Below, one piece after another: positions 8,671-17,468 of a DNA stretch of 64,000 bases. This DNA comes from Myxococcales bacterium (GTDB lineage Bacteria; Myxococcota_A; Polyangia; Polyangiales; GCA-016699535): assembly GCA_020633325.1 (NCBI GenBank), contig JACKDX010000001.1:1302001-1366000 (forward strand). Reading direction: 5' to 3'. Numbering within the stretch: position 1 is the stretch's first letter; the number at the start of each line of letters is the position of its first letter. A model generated the notes under the pieces. That model was given only the letters and a program-made list of their open reading frames with translations, was not told the DNA's origin and did no database searches. Position numbers and translations under genes: made by a program.

Positions 8671-10083
8671 CTATTCACAGGGCCGCTCCCAGCGGGCCAG
8701 TGGCATTAGCGGGGTCCCGACGACCCGCTCCAGGTTGGCCGCGGCGCTATTGAAGTCTCGGATGGCGGTCATGTGGTTGAAGCGAGCGGTGAAATACGCA
8801 CGAATGGCATCCACCAGGTCTCGAGGTTCGATGGTCCCCACTTGGTACGCCTGGGCTGCCGACAAGAACCAGGCTCGGGTATCGTGATGACCGTTTTGCC
8901 AGGCACTCTCACGTGATAGCGCGCTCTGGAGCTCGTAATATACAGCGCTGACCTCCGTAATGACTCCCCGCATCGCTTCGTCGCCTTGAAATCTGGTTTG
9001 AAGGAGGAGCTCGTCGGCGTTCTCTTCGCGGTAGGCGTTTCCCCAAAAGTCCAATGACCAGCGGGCCACCAGGCCTGCCGTTAATCCGCGCGTATTGGCG
9101 CGATCCACGACAAATGGGTTGTTCTGATCATCAATCCCCGGCGCATACCCGTACGTCATGGAAAGGGCCAATGCGAGGTCGGGAAAATAGCTCGCCTCCG
9201 CGAGATCTGCTTGGGCGCGCCGCGCGTCCAACCCGGCCAGCAGCATTTGAATCTCCGGGCGATGTAGGCGGGCAGCTTGCTGGTACCAGCCGAGGGGCCG
9301 TGGCTGAAAGTCAATGACCTCCGCGGGGCATTGCTGCTCGTTAATGTCTCTTAAGCCTGTCAGTACGCGTAAAGCTTGGCGGGACGATGCCTCGAGCTGG
9401 TGTGCGTCGGCGGTGCGGCCCTCGATCTCGGATACCGTCGAGGACAATCGCCATCGGTCCATTTCGTTTGCATCGGGGTCTCCCGCCTCAATGCGTTTTT
9501 CAAGGCTCTCGACCGCCGAGTGCAGGCGGCCGCGCCCCTCAGAGACCATTTGCAGGGCGTCCAGAGAAAGCTGAAGCGCATAATACGCCCTTTTTACATC
9601 GTAGTATAGCCTTGCTCGGACCTGAGCCTCTTCGTGTTTGCTGGCTTTGACGCCGGCACGGGCCGCATCTCGCGCAGCGCCAAGCTTTCCAAAAGTCCAA
9701 AGGGGCACCGCCCCTTCGATGCCTACGCGCGTGACAGGTGCCCAACTGTTCCCAAGGGGCAGTTCTGAGTTCGGGCTGAAGACCGGCGTACCTTGCGCCT
9801 CAGGTGCGAGACCGAATGCACCGGTCACCTCGAACTGAAAGAACGGAGAGACCCACGCCTCACCCAGCTTGGCCTCTGCGGCAGCGATTTTGTGTTGAAT
9901 GGCGTCAAGGCCGGGATAATTACGCTCCGCGGCATGCAGCAGCGGAATGAGCCCGCGTTTCAGCTTCAGCGCTTGCGCACCTTGCACAACACCTTGGTTG
10001 ACCGAAAATGTGCCAACGAAGAGCAGGGCGAGGACGGCGGTCTTTTGCCAGTGGGGATGCGGCATACCAACCCAAAGCACCAT
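8671..10083 (-). CDS. TolC-family outer-membrane efflux protein
   Basis: 470 aa with an N-terminal signal peptide (core TAVLALLFVGTF). Two repeated helical outer-membrane-efflux segments are apparent (about 45-250 and 270-450), rich in Ala, Glu and Gln, with the coiled-coil feel of the TolC periplasmic tunnel. The pattern LHAAERNYPGLDAIQHKIAA near residue 50 is the typical start of the first repeat. It would form the outer-membrane exit duct of a tripartite pump or type I secretion system. No pump or adaptor gene is adjacent; its neighbours are skp and mlaC. Confidence 0.87.
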   Translation of the reverse strand: MVLWVGMPHPHWQKTAVLALLFVGTFSVNQGVVQGAQALKLKRGLIPLLHAAERNYPGLDAIQHKIAAAEAKLGEAWVSPFFQFEVTGAFGLAPEAQGTPVFSPNSELPLGNSWAPVTRVGIEGAVPLWTFGKLGAARDAARAGVKASKHEEAQVRARLYYDVKRAYYALQLSLDALQMVSEGRGRLHSAVESLEKRIEAGDPDANEMDRWRLSSTVSEIEGRTADAHQLEASSRQALRVLTGLRDINEQQCPAEVIDFQPRPLGWYQQAARLHRPEIQMLLAGLDARRAQADLAEASYFPDLALALSMTYGYAPGIDDQNNPFVVDRANTRGLTAGLVARWSLDFWGNAYREENADELLLQTRFQGDEAMRGVITEVSAVYYELQSALSRESAWQNGHHDTRAWFLSAAQAYQVGTIEPRDLVDAIRAYFTARFNHMTAIRDFNSAAANLERVVGTPLMPLARWERPCE

Positions 10084-10127
10084 ACCTGTTTTATCGGTTT
10101 ACAAAAGCTGGGAGACCGAAGTCCCGC

Positions 10128-10712
10128 TTATTTCTTGGACTTGGTCTTGGTGGACTTGCTTGCTGGAGCTTTCTTTTCGCCTTCGCGACCCTCGCCCTTA
10201 TTGTAGCGTTGAATCACCTCGCCGGTGAGATCCAGTTGTGTAGGCGTCCAGACCACGCCCCCCTCACTCCGTTCCAGAATAAGACTATAGGCCCGCTGCT
10301 GACCAATGACACGCAGAATGCGCTCCATGCGGGCGACGATAGTTTTGGTGAGCTCGCCTTCCTTCGAGGCAAGTTCCTTTTGATAGTCGACATACTTGGA
10401 CTGCAACTCGACAAAGTTCTTTTGGTACTCTTCCAGCTTCTTTTGAAGGACATCCCGGGCCAAGACATCTTTTTTCTTCTCAAGCTCATCTTTCATGGCC
10501 TTGAGCTTGTTTTGGGCGTCATCCAGGCTCTTTTGTCGCTGGTCAAAGACTTTCTTGAGGCGTGCTTTGGCTTGTTTCCCATCCTGGGTTTCATTGATGG
10601 CTCGCTGCAGGTCGACCACGGCAATTTTCACCTCCGCGCGAGCACCGGTGCTTAGTCCCACCCCGATGAAAGCAATCGCAGAAAAGCCGACAATTCTTAC
10701 CCAGTTGTTCAT
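10128..10712 (-). CDS. skp: Skp/OmpH family periplasmic chaperone
   Basis: 194 aa. A signal peptide ends near GARAE, then VKIAVVDLQRAINETQDGK, the standard OmpH start, followed by about 85 residues of charged coiled coil (the prefoldin-like tentacles) and a C-terminal strand region. A Lys/Ser/Thr-rich tail follows (SKSTKTKSKK). Skp holds unfolded outer-membrane proteins on their way to the BAM complex. It lies directly downstream of bamA, the classic order. Confidence 0.93.
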   Translation of the reverse strand: MNNWVRIVGFSAIAFIGVGLSTGARAEVKIAVVDLQRAINETQDGKQAKARLKKVFDQRQKSLDDAQNKLKAMKDELEKKKDVLARDVLQKKLEEYQKNFVELQSKYVDYQKELASKEGELTKTIVARMERILRVIGQQRAYSLILERSEGGVVWTPTQLDLTGEVIQRYNKGEGREGEKKAPASKSTKTKSKK

Positions 10713-10841
10713 AAAACCTCGTTATTTTGATAGCGGGGCCTAGTACACGTTCTATATGGGAGCGTCAAGGCGCCGCCGATTTTAGCAGTAGACGCTCGCT
10801 GTGACCCTGTCATTCATTTATGACGCACGTCGCCAAGGAGA

Positions 10842-13355
10842 CTAGAACGAGTTGCCGAAGCTGAACTCAAATACAAAATCGCGTTCGTAGCTGCGCCGAT
10901 TGATGGGAAAGCCCCACTCAAAGCGCAGGGGCGGAAGAACCTGTGATATCCATCGGACTCCGAATCCCCATGAAGTTCTGAGACGCCACAGGTCCACATT
11001 ACACGGATCGGTGCTCGGATCGAGGATGGCGGTCTGGGGCGCTTGGCATAGGGCGTTCTCGAGGTTCCAAGTGTTTCCGCCGTCGGTGAATACAACGCCA
11101 CGGATGCCCACGGGTTTAATCAGTGGGAACTCCAACTCGAGATTGTAAAATGCCTGCAAATTGCCGCCGACCACCACGCCCCTGGCGGACGAGACGGCGT
11201 TGGGATCGGTGGAGCGCGGAAGGCCGACCCGTGGTCCCAGTGTTCGTAAGTAATAACCCCGTACATCCATGATTCCGCCGAGGTAATAGCGCTCGAAAAT
11301 GGGGACTCCCGTCGGTTTCCTGGATGTGATGAGGCCGATCTCGGTGTTGAGCTTGAGGACGACGTTGTCGAGGAGTGGGTAGTAAAAACGCGCAAAAGCC
11401 TGATGGCGCATATACGTGTTATCGGAGCCGATGGACCCGTCGGCCACTTCCGTGGAAACGGATGCATACACGCCCTCGCTGGGGAACATGCGATTGTTTC
11501 GAGAATCCCATGCCAACGTCATGGTAATCGAACTCGTGATGCCGTCTAGAAATAGATTGGCTAACGGAAGGCGCTGAAAAATGTTAAATCCACGCGCAGA
11601 AGAGTTGCCAAAGAACCCCAGCGTGCGCGAGCTGATGTCGACGTATTCTAGAGTGTACTGCCCAAATAAACGCAGATTTTCATGCAAAATAGGGTGTCCC
11701 AGAGCGATTCGGCCGCCAGTGCGATCTTGGTTGAAATCTTGGAATTGTCGGATAGTTTTGTACGCATCGACCGCGAGTGTCCATTCTGTATCCAGGAAGT
11801 AAGGTTCGACAAAGCGTAGTTGGGCAAGCTGTCGGATGCCGGAAAGCTGTAGCTGAAGGGACAATGACTGCCCCGTGCCAAATATGTTTTGTTGCTGCAC
11901 CTGTGCTGTGAGAATGAAGCTCTCGATCGATGAGAATCCAGCGCCAACCTGAAAGGTCCCCGTTGACCGCTCTTGGACTTCGAACGTGAGAGCCATGCGG
12001 TTAGGCCGGCTTCCGGGGCTTTCTGCCACATCGACGCGTTCAAAATAGCCCAACTGGGTAATGCGCGCCTTGGAATGTTCGATCTCAGTTTGGCTGTACA
12101 GTTCGCCTTCGAGAATGCGCATCTCTCTTCGAATCACCTTGTCGGCCGTGCGTGTGTTGCCGCGAATGTCGATGCGCTCGATTCTAACTGGGGGACCACG
12201 TTCGATGGCGACTCGAATATCTACGATGCGCTTGCCCTCTTGAAGGCTAGTATCAGGCCGCACCAGCACTTTGGCATAGCCCTTGTCACGATACATGCGC
12301 GTGATCTCAAGCAAATCCTTCTGAATGGTGGTGCTACTAAACCAATCGCCGCGCTCCAGCGTGATAGTATTTAGGAGCGTGGCTTTGCCGCCAAGTGGTT
12401 CGATTTTCGAGCCACTTTCGTTCAGCTCCTGGATATCGATGGTGCCGACTTTAAATCGGGGGCCTTCCTCGACCGGCACCGTGATGTCGATGTAATCCCG
12501 ATCTGCGGTGAGTTCGACGCGAGGTTCACCTATCTGAGAGTTGAGGTAGCCTTGGTCATAATAATAAGCCTGCAGTCGATTGACATCTTCATCAAACAAA
12601 CTCTTCTGAAAGGTGTCGCCAGAGGAAAGAAAAGAGAAAAACCCCGTTTCGCTGGTTTGCATGATGCCGCGCAACACCTCATCGCTCAGGTGATAGTTCC
12701 CTACAAAACGGATGCGTCGAACGGTGACTTCATTGCCTTCGTCGATAATAAATACCACGCGAACTTCGTTGCGAGGCGCGCGTTCAAGCTTATAATCGAT
12801 ACGGGCCAAGTAGTGACCTTCTTCGGCGTACTTATCGCGTATCTTGGTAATCTGTTCCTGGATCTTAGGAGCCGAGAGTATTTCGCCGGCGCGCAAGGAC
12901 ACCACCTCTCCCAGTTCCTCGTCGTCCAATGCATCGTTGCCTTTATAGATAATGGCTCCGATCGAAGGGCGCTCTTTGACGACGTACACGAGAAGGATCG
13001 CATTCCCCACGGCCTTGCCTTGGACGATGATATCTTCGAAATAGCCCATGTCCCAAAGCGCGCGCGCGTCTTTGGCAATCATCACGTCGGTGCAGGGCAT
13101 GCCACGCTTCGATTGGAGTGTGGCAAGGATATCTTGAGATGCGACGCGATAGTTGCCGCGCACGCCAATGCGACGAATGCGCCGGCCTTGGCAAATCGTC
13201 GTCGGAAGTTCTATTTTGGGTTCGCTCGAAAGTTCGTACGCATCGGCGGCCGGGGACGCATTGGACGCAGGCTGGCCCGGGTCCTGAGCTTGTGCCGTAC
13301 CCACCCACCATAGACAGCTGCCTATGGCCAACCACGCCGGGATCGCTAATTGCAT
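10842..13355 (-). CDS. bamA: Outer membrane protein assembly factor BamA
   Basis: 837 aa from the ATG at 13355, which starts a clean signal peptide (MQLAIPAWLAIGSCLWWVGT then AQAQ); a longer TTG-initiated frame reaches 13403 but would bury the signal. Five POTRA domains span about 50-420, for example RRIGVRGNYRVASQDI and RIERIDIRGNTRTADKVIRR, followed by a 16-strand barrel ending in FEFSFGNSF with the terminal Phe expected of outer-membrane barrels. Loop 6 carries LGGIMDVRGYYLRTLGPR, the conserved VRGF/Y-type motif. BamA inserts barrel proteins into the outer membrane. Upstream are lolD and the LolC/E permease, downstream skp. Confidence 0.95.
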   Translation of the reverse strand: MQLAIPAWLAIGSCLWWVGTAQAQDPGQPASNASPAADAYELSSEPKIELPTTICQGRRIRRIGVRGNYRVASQDILATLQSKRGMPCTDVMIAKDARALWDMGYFEDIIVQGKAVGNAILLVYVVKERPSIGAIIYKGNDALDDEELGEVVSLRAGEILSAPKIQEQITKIRDKYAEEGHYLARIDYKLERAPRNEVRVVFIIDEGNEVTVRRIRFVGNYHLSDEVLRGIMQTSETGFFSFLSSGDTFQKSLFDEDVNRLQAYYYDQGYLNSQIGEPRVELTADRDYIDITVPVEEGPRFKVGTIDIQELNESGSKIEPLGGKATLLNTITLERGDWFSSTTIQKDLLEITRMYRDKGYAKVLVRPDTSLQEGKRIVDIRVAIERGPPVRIERIDIRGNTRTADKVIRREMRILEGELYSQTEIEHSKARITQLGYFERVDVAESPGSRPNRMALTFEVQERSTGTFQVGAGFSSIESFILTAQVQQQNIFGTGQSLSLQLQLSGIRQLAQLRFVEPYFLDTEWTLAVDAYKTIRQFQDFNQDRTGGRIALGHPILHENLRLFGQYTLEYVDISSRTLGFFGNSSARGFNIFQRLPLANLFLDGITSSITMTLAWDSRNNRMFPSEGVYASVSTEVADGSIGSDNTYMRHQAFARFYYPLLDNVVLKLNTEIGLITSRKPTGVPIFERYYLGGIMDVRGYYLRTLGPRVGLPRSTDPNAVSSARGVVVGGNLQAFYNLELEFPLIKPVGIRGVVFTDGGNTWNLENALCQAPQTAILDPSTDPCNVDLWRLRTSWGFGVRWISQVLPPLRFEWGFPINRRSYERDFVFEFSFGNSF

Positions 13356-13469
13356 GTGACTTAGGACCCGCGGGCTATACCTGTGCCCGTACGCCTGGGT
13401 CAAGCGTATCGGAGCATTAGGTCTCCGTGGGGCTCGCTGGCAAAGGGAGCTGAATGGGCGATATTCAGC

Positions 13470-14177
13470 CTAGGCTGCTTCGGTGCGTCGCTGATCCTCT
13501 TCGATCATCCCGTCACGCATCCGCACCATACGAGGCATTCTCGCGGCAAGCTCGCGGTTGTGTGTGACCACTAAAAAGGTCGTCTGATACAGGCGATTGA
13601 GGGTGAACAGGAGCTCGTGTACAGCTTCGCTGCTTGCGGTATCGAGGTTCCCAGTGGGCTCATCGGCAAATACCACCTTCGGTTGCATGGTTAACGCCCG
13701 TGCCAGCGCGACACGCTGTTGCTCGCCTCCCGACAGTTCTCCTGGGCGGTGGCTGAGGCGAGGGGTCAGACCCACTTCCTCAAGCAGGGCCTTAGCGCGC
13801 GTCTTAAGGGGACCTTTCGGCAGCCCACCAATCAAGCCGGGCATCATGACGTTTTCAAGCGCGGTAAACTCTGGCAGAAGATGATGGAACTGGAACACAA
13901 ATCCTATGGAGTGGTTTCGAAACTCCGCGAGCTTGGGGCTCGGCAGTCTCGTGATGTCCTCGCCTTGGTAATCAATGCGGCCGCTCGTTGGCAGGTCCAG
14001 TGCGCCCATCAGATGTAAAAGGGTACTTTTCCCCGCGCCCGAAGGGCCTACGACGGCAAGCATCTCGCCCGCCTGGACTCGAAGGTCGATGCCGCGGAGC
14101 ACTTCAAGGCGGTTCCCTTCGTGGACGAAATGCTTTTTGAGATTCTGAACGTTTAAGAGCGGAATGGATGAAGGCAT
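13470..14177 (-). CDS. lolD: Lipoprotein-releasing ABC transporter ATPase LolD
   Basis: 235 aa. Walker [11 protein letters not shown]-loop [12 protein letters not shown], signature [15 protein letters not shown], Walker [13 protein letters not shown] and the H-loop VVTHN are all intact. The pattern [19 protein letters not shown] is typical of LolD rather than of other MacB-class ATPases. LolD powers LolC/E, which extracts lipoproteins from the inner membrane for transfer to LolA. It follows the permease gene after a 9-base gap. This is relevant to the several lipoproteins in the window. Confidence 0.93.
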   Translation of the reverse strand: MPSSIPLLNVQNLKKHFVHEGNRLEVLRGIDLRVQAGEMLAVVGPSGAGKSTLLHLMGALDLPTSGRIDYQGEDITRLPSPKLAEFRNHSIGFVFQFHHLLPEFTALENVMMPGLIGGLPKGPLKTRAKALLEEVGLTPRLSHRPGELSGGEQQRVALARALTMQPKVVFADEPTGNLDTASSEAVHELLFTLNRLYQTTFLVVTHNRELAARMPRMVRMRDGMIEEDQRRTEAA

Positions 14178-14186
14178 GGTATCGCG

Positions 14187-15872
14187 TCAGGATTCGCGTA
14201 ACGCATCGACCGGCCGTATGCGGCTTGCGAGAATGGCTGGGTATATGGTGACGATAACACAAATAATCACCGAGGAAACGCCCACGAGCGTAAACTCCAG
14301 AGGGTCCATACTCACAGGAAGCCGATCCAAGTAGTAAACTTCCGCCAAGCTTACTTGTGTGAAACCCAGCACTTGCATCACCGACAAAACAAAGTGCTCA
14401 GCCAAGAAACATACGCTGTAACCCAGCGAAAGGCCCAAGATGGCGCCAAAAACGCCGATAAAAGCGCCCGCCAACACGAAAACTCCGACAATGCTCCGGT
14501 CAGTGGCTCCGAGAGTTTTAAGTATCGCGACCCCTTTGCCTTTTTCTTGCACCATTAGGCTAAGCAGGCTGATGACACAGAAACTGGCAACCAAAATCGC
14601 GATGCCCAGGGTGATGAACATCGCGAGCTTCTCGAGCGCAAGCGCGCCAAAGAGATTTTTGTTGAGTTCGCGCCAATCACGCACCTTAAGCCCCTTAACC
14701 CCGCTGAGTGACTTGCGGAGTTTGGCGGCGATCGCGGGTGCATCATCCAGCTCGGAGACGCGGCTTTCGATGCCGGAAATACTGTCACCCACAGACAGAA
14801 AATCCTGGGCGGGTTTGAGCGCCATATACACGTGCTTCATGTCGTATTCGTACATGCCGCTATAGAAAATTCCCGCCACTCGAAAAGGCCGAGACTTCGG
14901 CAAAGGGCCGCTCGGTCCTAGGTCCCCGTGAGGTGAAACGATGTTGACTTCATCACTGACAAACAATCGGAGAGAGCGAGCGAGCTCTTGTCCGATGATA
15001 ATGCCCGGCAGTACCTCCTTAGGGTCTTCGAGCGGTAAGGGCGACTCGAATGTTTTGAGAGTGTCATCGCGTATGCGCTCCTCGCTCGGTTCAATGGTCA
15101 ACGTGCGGTTTTCGGCTTGAGAGGGCGCGTGTGAGTCCTTTATATTGGTTGCCTCTTTGGAGGGGGCTTTCTTGGATGGTACGGGGTCACCGCGGCGCTC
15201 CTCGGGACTCAAGGTGAGTAGCTTCTCTGGGTGCTCCAAATAATCCAACTTGCCGGACCGCATGTGCTTGGCCAACGTGGTGGAATCTCGGAGCGACATT
15301 GGCGGCATGCCCTTGAGGACCGCGCCGGCGAGATTGGTGGCGCTCGAAATCATCACTTCAGTGCTCAGATAGGGCGCAGCATGTACCACGCCGGGCGTAT
15401 TTCGTATGATTCGGAGCACGGGGTCCCAGCCCTCGAAGTTCGAATGGTCGGGGGCGGCCACGATGTGGGGAGTGTTTCCCAGGATCTTTCTCTTGAGATC
15501 GGTGCGAAAGCCGCCCATCACGGACAATGTGGTCGTCAAGGCGCACGACGAGACCGTGACTGCGAGCAAGGCAAGCGCGGTGATGGCTCCCAGAAATCCG
15601 CTCTTCTTTGCGCGCAGAAACCGCGCGGCCACCAACACTTCGATACCGAGTTGTTCTGAACCTAGAAGCAAGAGTGGAAGACCGCGGGCTAAGACCCGCG
15701 CCAGCAATAGCATAGTCACAAGCACCCGACCGAGCGCTGCGTAAACGTGGGCAGGGGCGTCGCCTTGCGGGTGTAGCGGAAGAGTAAAACTTACCCAAAG
15801 AAAACCAGTGACTAAAATGACATCGAGGCTGAGCCAAACTCGGCTTCCTAGCGCATGACGGCTTGGGCGCAT
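14187..15872 (-). CDS. lolC: LolC/LolE-type lipoprotein-releasing ABC permease, enlarged
   Basis: 561 aa, longer than usual (about 400-415). The core has the standard layout: a membrane helix after EVLVAARFLRAKKSGFLGAI, a periplasmic domain, then three C-terminal helices including VISLLSLMVQEKGKGVAILK and GATDRSIVGVFVLAGAFIG. Two additions stand out: an N-terminal extension of about 85 residues with probably two extra hydrophobic segments, and an inserted charged, Pro/Ser/Lys-rich stretch of roughly 60 residues near 215-275 in the periplasmic domain. Only one permease gene is present, so it may act as a homodimer (LolF-like). It starts 3 bases after the lysS stop. Confidence 0.88.
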   Translation of the reverse strand: MRPSRHALGSRVWLSLDVILVTGFLWVSFTLPLHPQGDAPAHVYAALGRVLVTMLLLARVLARGLPLLLLGSEQLGIEVLVAARFLRAKKSGFLGAITALALLAVTVSSCALTTTLSVMGGFRTDLKRKILGNTPHIVAAPDHSNFEGWDPVLRIIRNTPGVVHAAPYLSTEVMISSATNLAGAVLKGMPPMSLRDSTTLAKHMRSGKLDYLEHPEKLLTLSPEERRGDPVPSKKAPSKEATNIKDSHAPSQAENRTLTIEPSEERIRDDTLKTFESPLPLEDPKEVLPGIIIGQELARSLRLFVSDEVNIVSPHGDLGPSGPLPKSRPFRVAGIFYSGMYEYDMKHVYMALKPAQDFLSVGDSISGIESRVSELDDAPAIAAKLRKSLSGVKGLKVRDWRELNKNLFGALALEKLAMFITLGIAILVASFCVISLLSLMVQEKGKGVAILKTLGATDRSIVGVFVLAGAFIGVFGAILGLSLGYSVCFLAEHFVLSVMQVLGFTQVSLAEVYYLDRLPVSMDPLEFTLVGVSSVIICVIVTIYPAILASRIRPVDALRES

Positions 15873-15875
15873 GGG

Positions 15876-17468
15876 CTAGGGCGTCTCGGGTTTGAGGAGT
15901 GGAAAAAGCAGAACGTCGCGGATTGAAGGCTGACCGCAAAGCGACATGACCAGCCGGTCGACGCCGATTCCAAAGCCAGCAGCAGGCGGCATGCCGTGGC
16001 TGAGCGCCCGCACGTAATCGGCGTCGAAGTCCATGGCTTCGTCGTCCCCCGTCCTCTGGAGCTCAAGCTGACTTTGAAAACGCGCGGCTTGCTCGTCAGG
16101 ATCGTTAAGTTCACTGAAGGCATTGGCTATCTCTCGGCCCTCGATATAGAGCTCAAATCGGTCTACCCACCTGGCGTCTTCGTCATTGCGCCTTGCCAAT
16201 GGCGAAGCCTCAAAAGGATATTCTTTCAAAAAGACCGGCACGGATCGCTCGGCATCGGTGGCCCGATAGAGGCTGGTCAAACGTGGTTCGGCCAGGTGTT
16301 CAAACAGAAAAAAGATAGATTCTCCATAGCTTTTGATCTTTTTCAGCTGCTTCTGGCTCGCGTCAGGCAGGTTGGCCATCATCTCTTGGCATGCGCGATG
16401 TACACATGTTTCGTCCATCACGCCTTCGGGATTTAACACGGCTTTCCAGCGAGGAACGTCACCATCTGTGCAACGCATAAGCGTATCGGAGATGGCTTCC
16501 CTGAGGGTGATCTCCGGCCAGGGCTCTTCGATAGCGAACGTTCTCGTCTGTACCAATTGGGGAAAGTGTTCGGTCAAGGCAGCGTCCACACTGGTTAACA
16601 TCTCGCGGGTAAAGGGAATGAGATGCGCATAGTTGGCGTACGCCATATAGCATTCCATGATCGTGAACTCTGGATTATGGCGCGTGCTGATGCCCTCGTT
16701 GCGAAAGCAGCGGCCCAGCTCGTAAACCCGTTCCAAACCTCCCACCAGCAACCGCTTCAGATACAACTCAGGGGCGATGCGCAGGTAAAGATCCATGTCG
16801 AGTGCATTATGGTGGGTGCGAAAGGGCTTAGCGATGGCGCCGCCTCTTACGGCGTGCAACAGGGGGGTTTCCACCTCGAGAAAGTGATGGCTCTCAAGAA
16901 AGTGGCGGAGTTCGGCCACGATGAGACTGCGGGCGCGGAACACTTCAGCAACCTCTGGGTTGGCGAACAGATCCACATAACGTTCGCGATAACGCTTTTC
17001 GATGTCTGTGAGTCCGTGCCACTTCTCGGGCGGCGGGAAAAGGGACTTGCTGAGGTGTTGGTAACGAAGAACTCTAATGGCGGCATCGCCCGTTCGGGTT
17101 CGCATCAGAGGCCCCTCAACGGCCACATGATCCGCGAGATCGACCACTGCAAACTGGCCCGCCTCATCCTCGGAGAGTCCATCTTTACGCACCAAGGCTT
17201 GCATGTCTCCATGTCGTGTTCTCAGCACAAGAAAAGGGCCGCGCTTCGCCACCACTCGCCCGTACATGGGATAGCTGAGTGCATCGCTCGGAAGGTCCGC
17301 CTCAGAAGGGAGCCTCGCCAGCAGTGCCGGAGTGCTAATCATGTCGAACGCTCGAGCGCGTGCCTCATCATTACTGGCAAACCGATTGGGATAGCCCATC
17401 GTCCCTGTCCGAAGCAGGCCCTCGACATGTTGCCGTCGGGAAGCGATTAGATCGTCAGCTTTAGCCAC
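15876..17468 (-). CDS. lysS: Lysyl-tRNA synthetase (class II)
   Basis: 530 aa from the GTG at 17468. An OB-fold anticodon-binding domain is followed by class II motif 2 (RCFRNEGISTRHNPEFT) and motif 3 (GFGIGVDRLVMSL). It charges tRNA-Lys. The start is uncertain: the GTG sits inside GTGGCTAA, overlapping the prfB stop by 8 bases and giving a sensible VAKADDL opening; an ATG at 17510 would extend it 14 residues deep into prfB. The stop is 3 bases before the LolC/E start, so translation may be coupled. Confidence 0.95.
   Translation of the reverse strand: MAKADDLIASRRQHVEGLLRTGTMGYPNRFASNDEARARAFDMISTPALLARLPSEADLPSDALSYPMYGRVVAKRGPFLVLRTRHGDMQALVRKDGLSEDEAGQFAVVDLADHVAVEGPLMRTRTGDAAIRVLRYQHLSKSLFPPPEKWHGLTDIEKRYRERYVDLFANPEVAEVFRARSLIVAELRHFLESHHFLEVETPLLHAVRGGAIAKPFRTHHNALDMDLYLRIAPELYLKRLLVGGLERVYELGRCFRNEGISTRHNPEFTIMECYMAYANYAHLIPFTREMLTSVDAALTEHFPQLVQTRTFAIEEPWPEITLREAISDTLMRCTDGDVPRWKAVLNPEGVMDETCVHRACQEMMANLPDASQKQLKKIKSYGESIFFLFEHLAEPRLTSLYRATDAERSVPVFLKEYPFEASPLARRNDEDARWVDRFELYIEGREIANAFSELNDPDEQAARFQSQLELQRTGDDEAMDFDADYVRALSHGMPPAAGFGIGVDRLVMSLCGQPSIRDVLLFPLLKPETP

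Noticed and set aside
12552..13313. 253-codon open frame on the plus strand across the 5' part of bamA
   Set aside because: It is the antisense shadow of a well-supported bamA; its translation has no recognisable domain.
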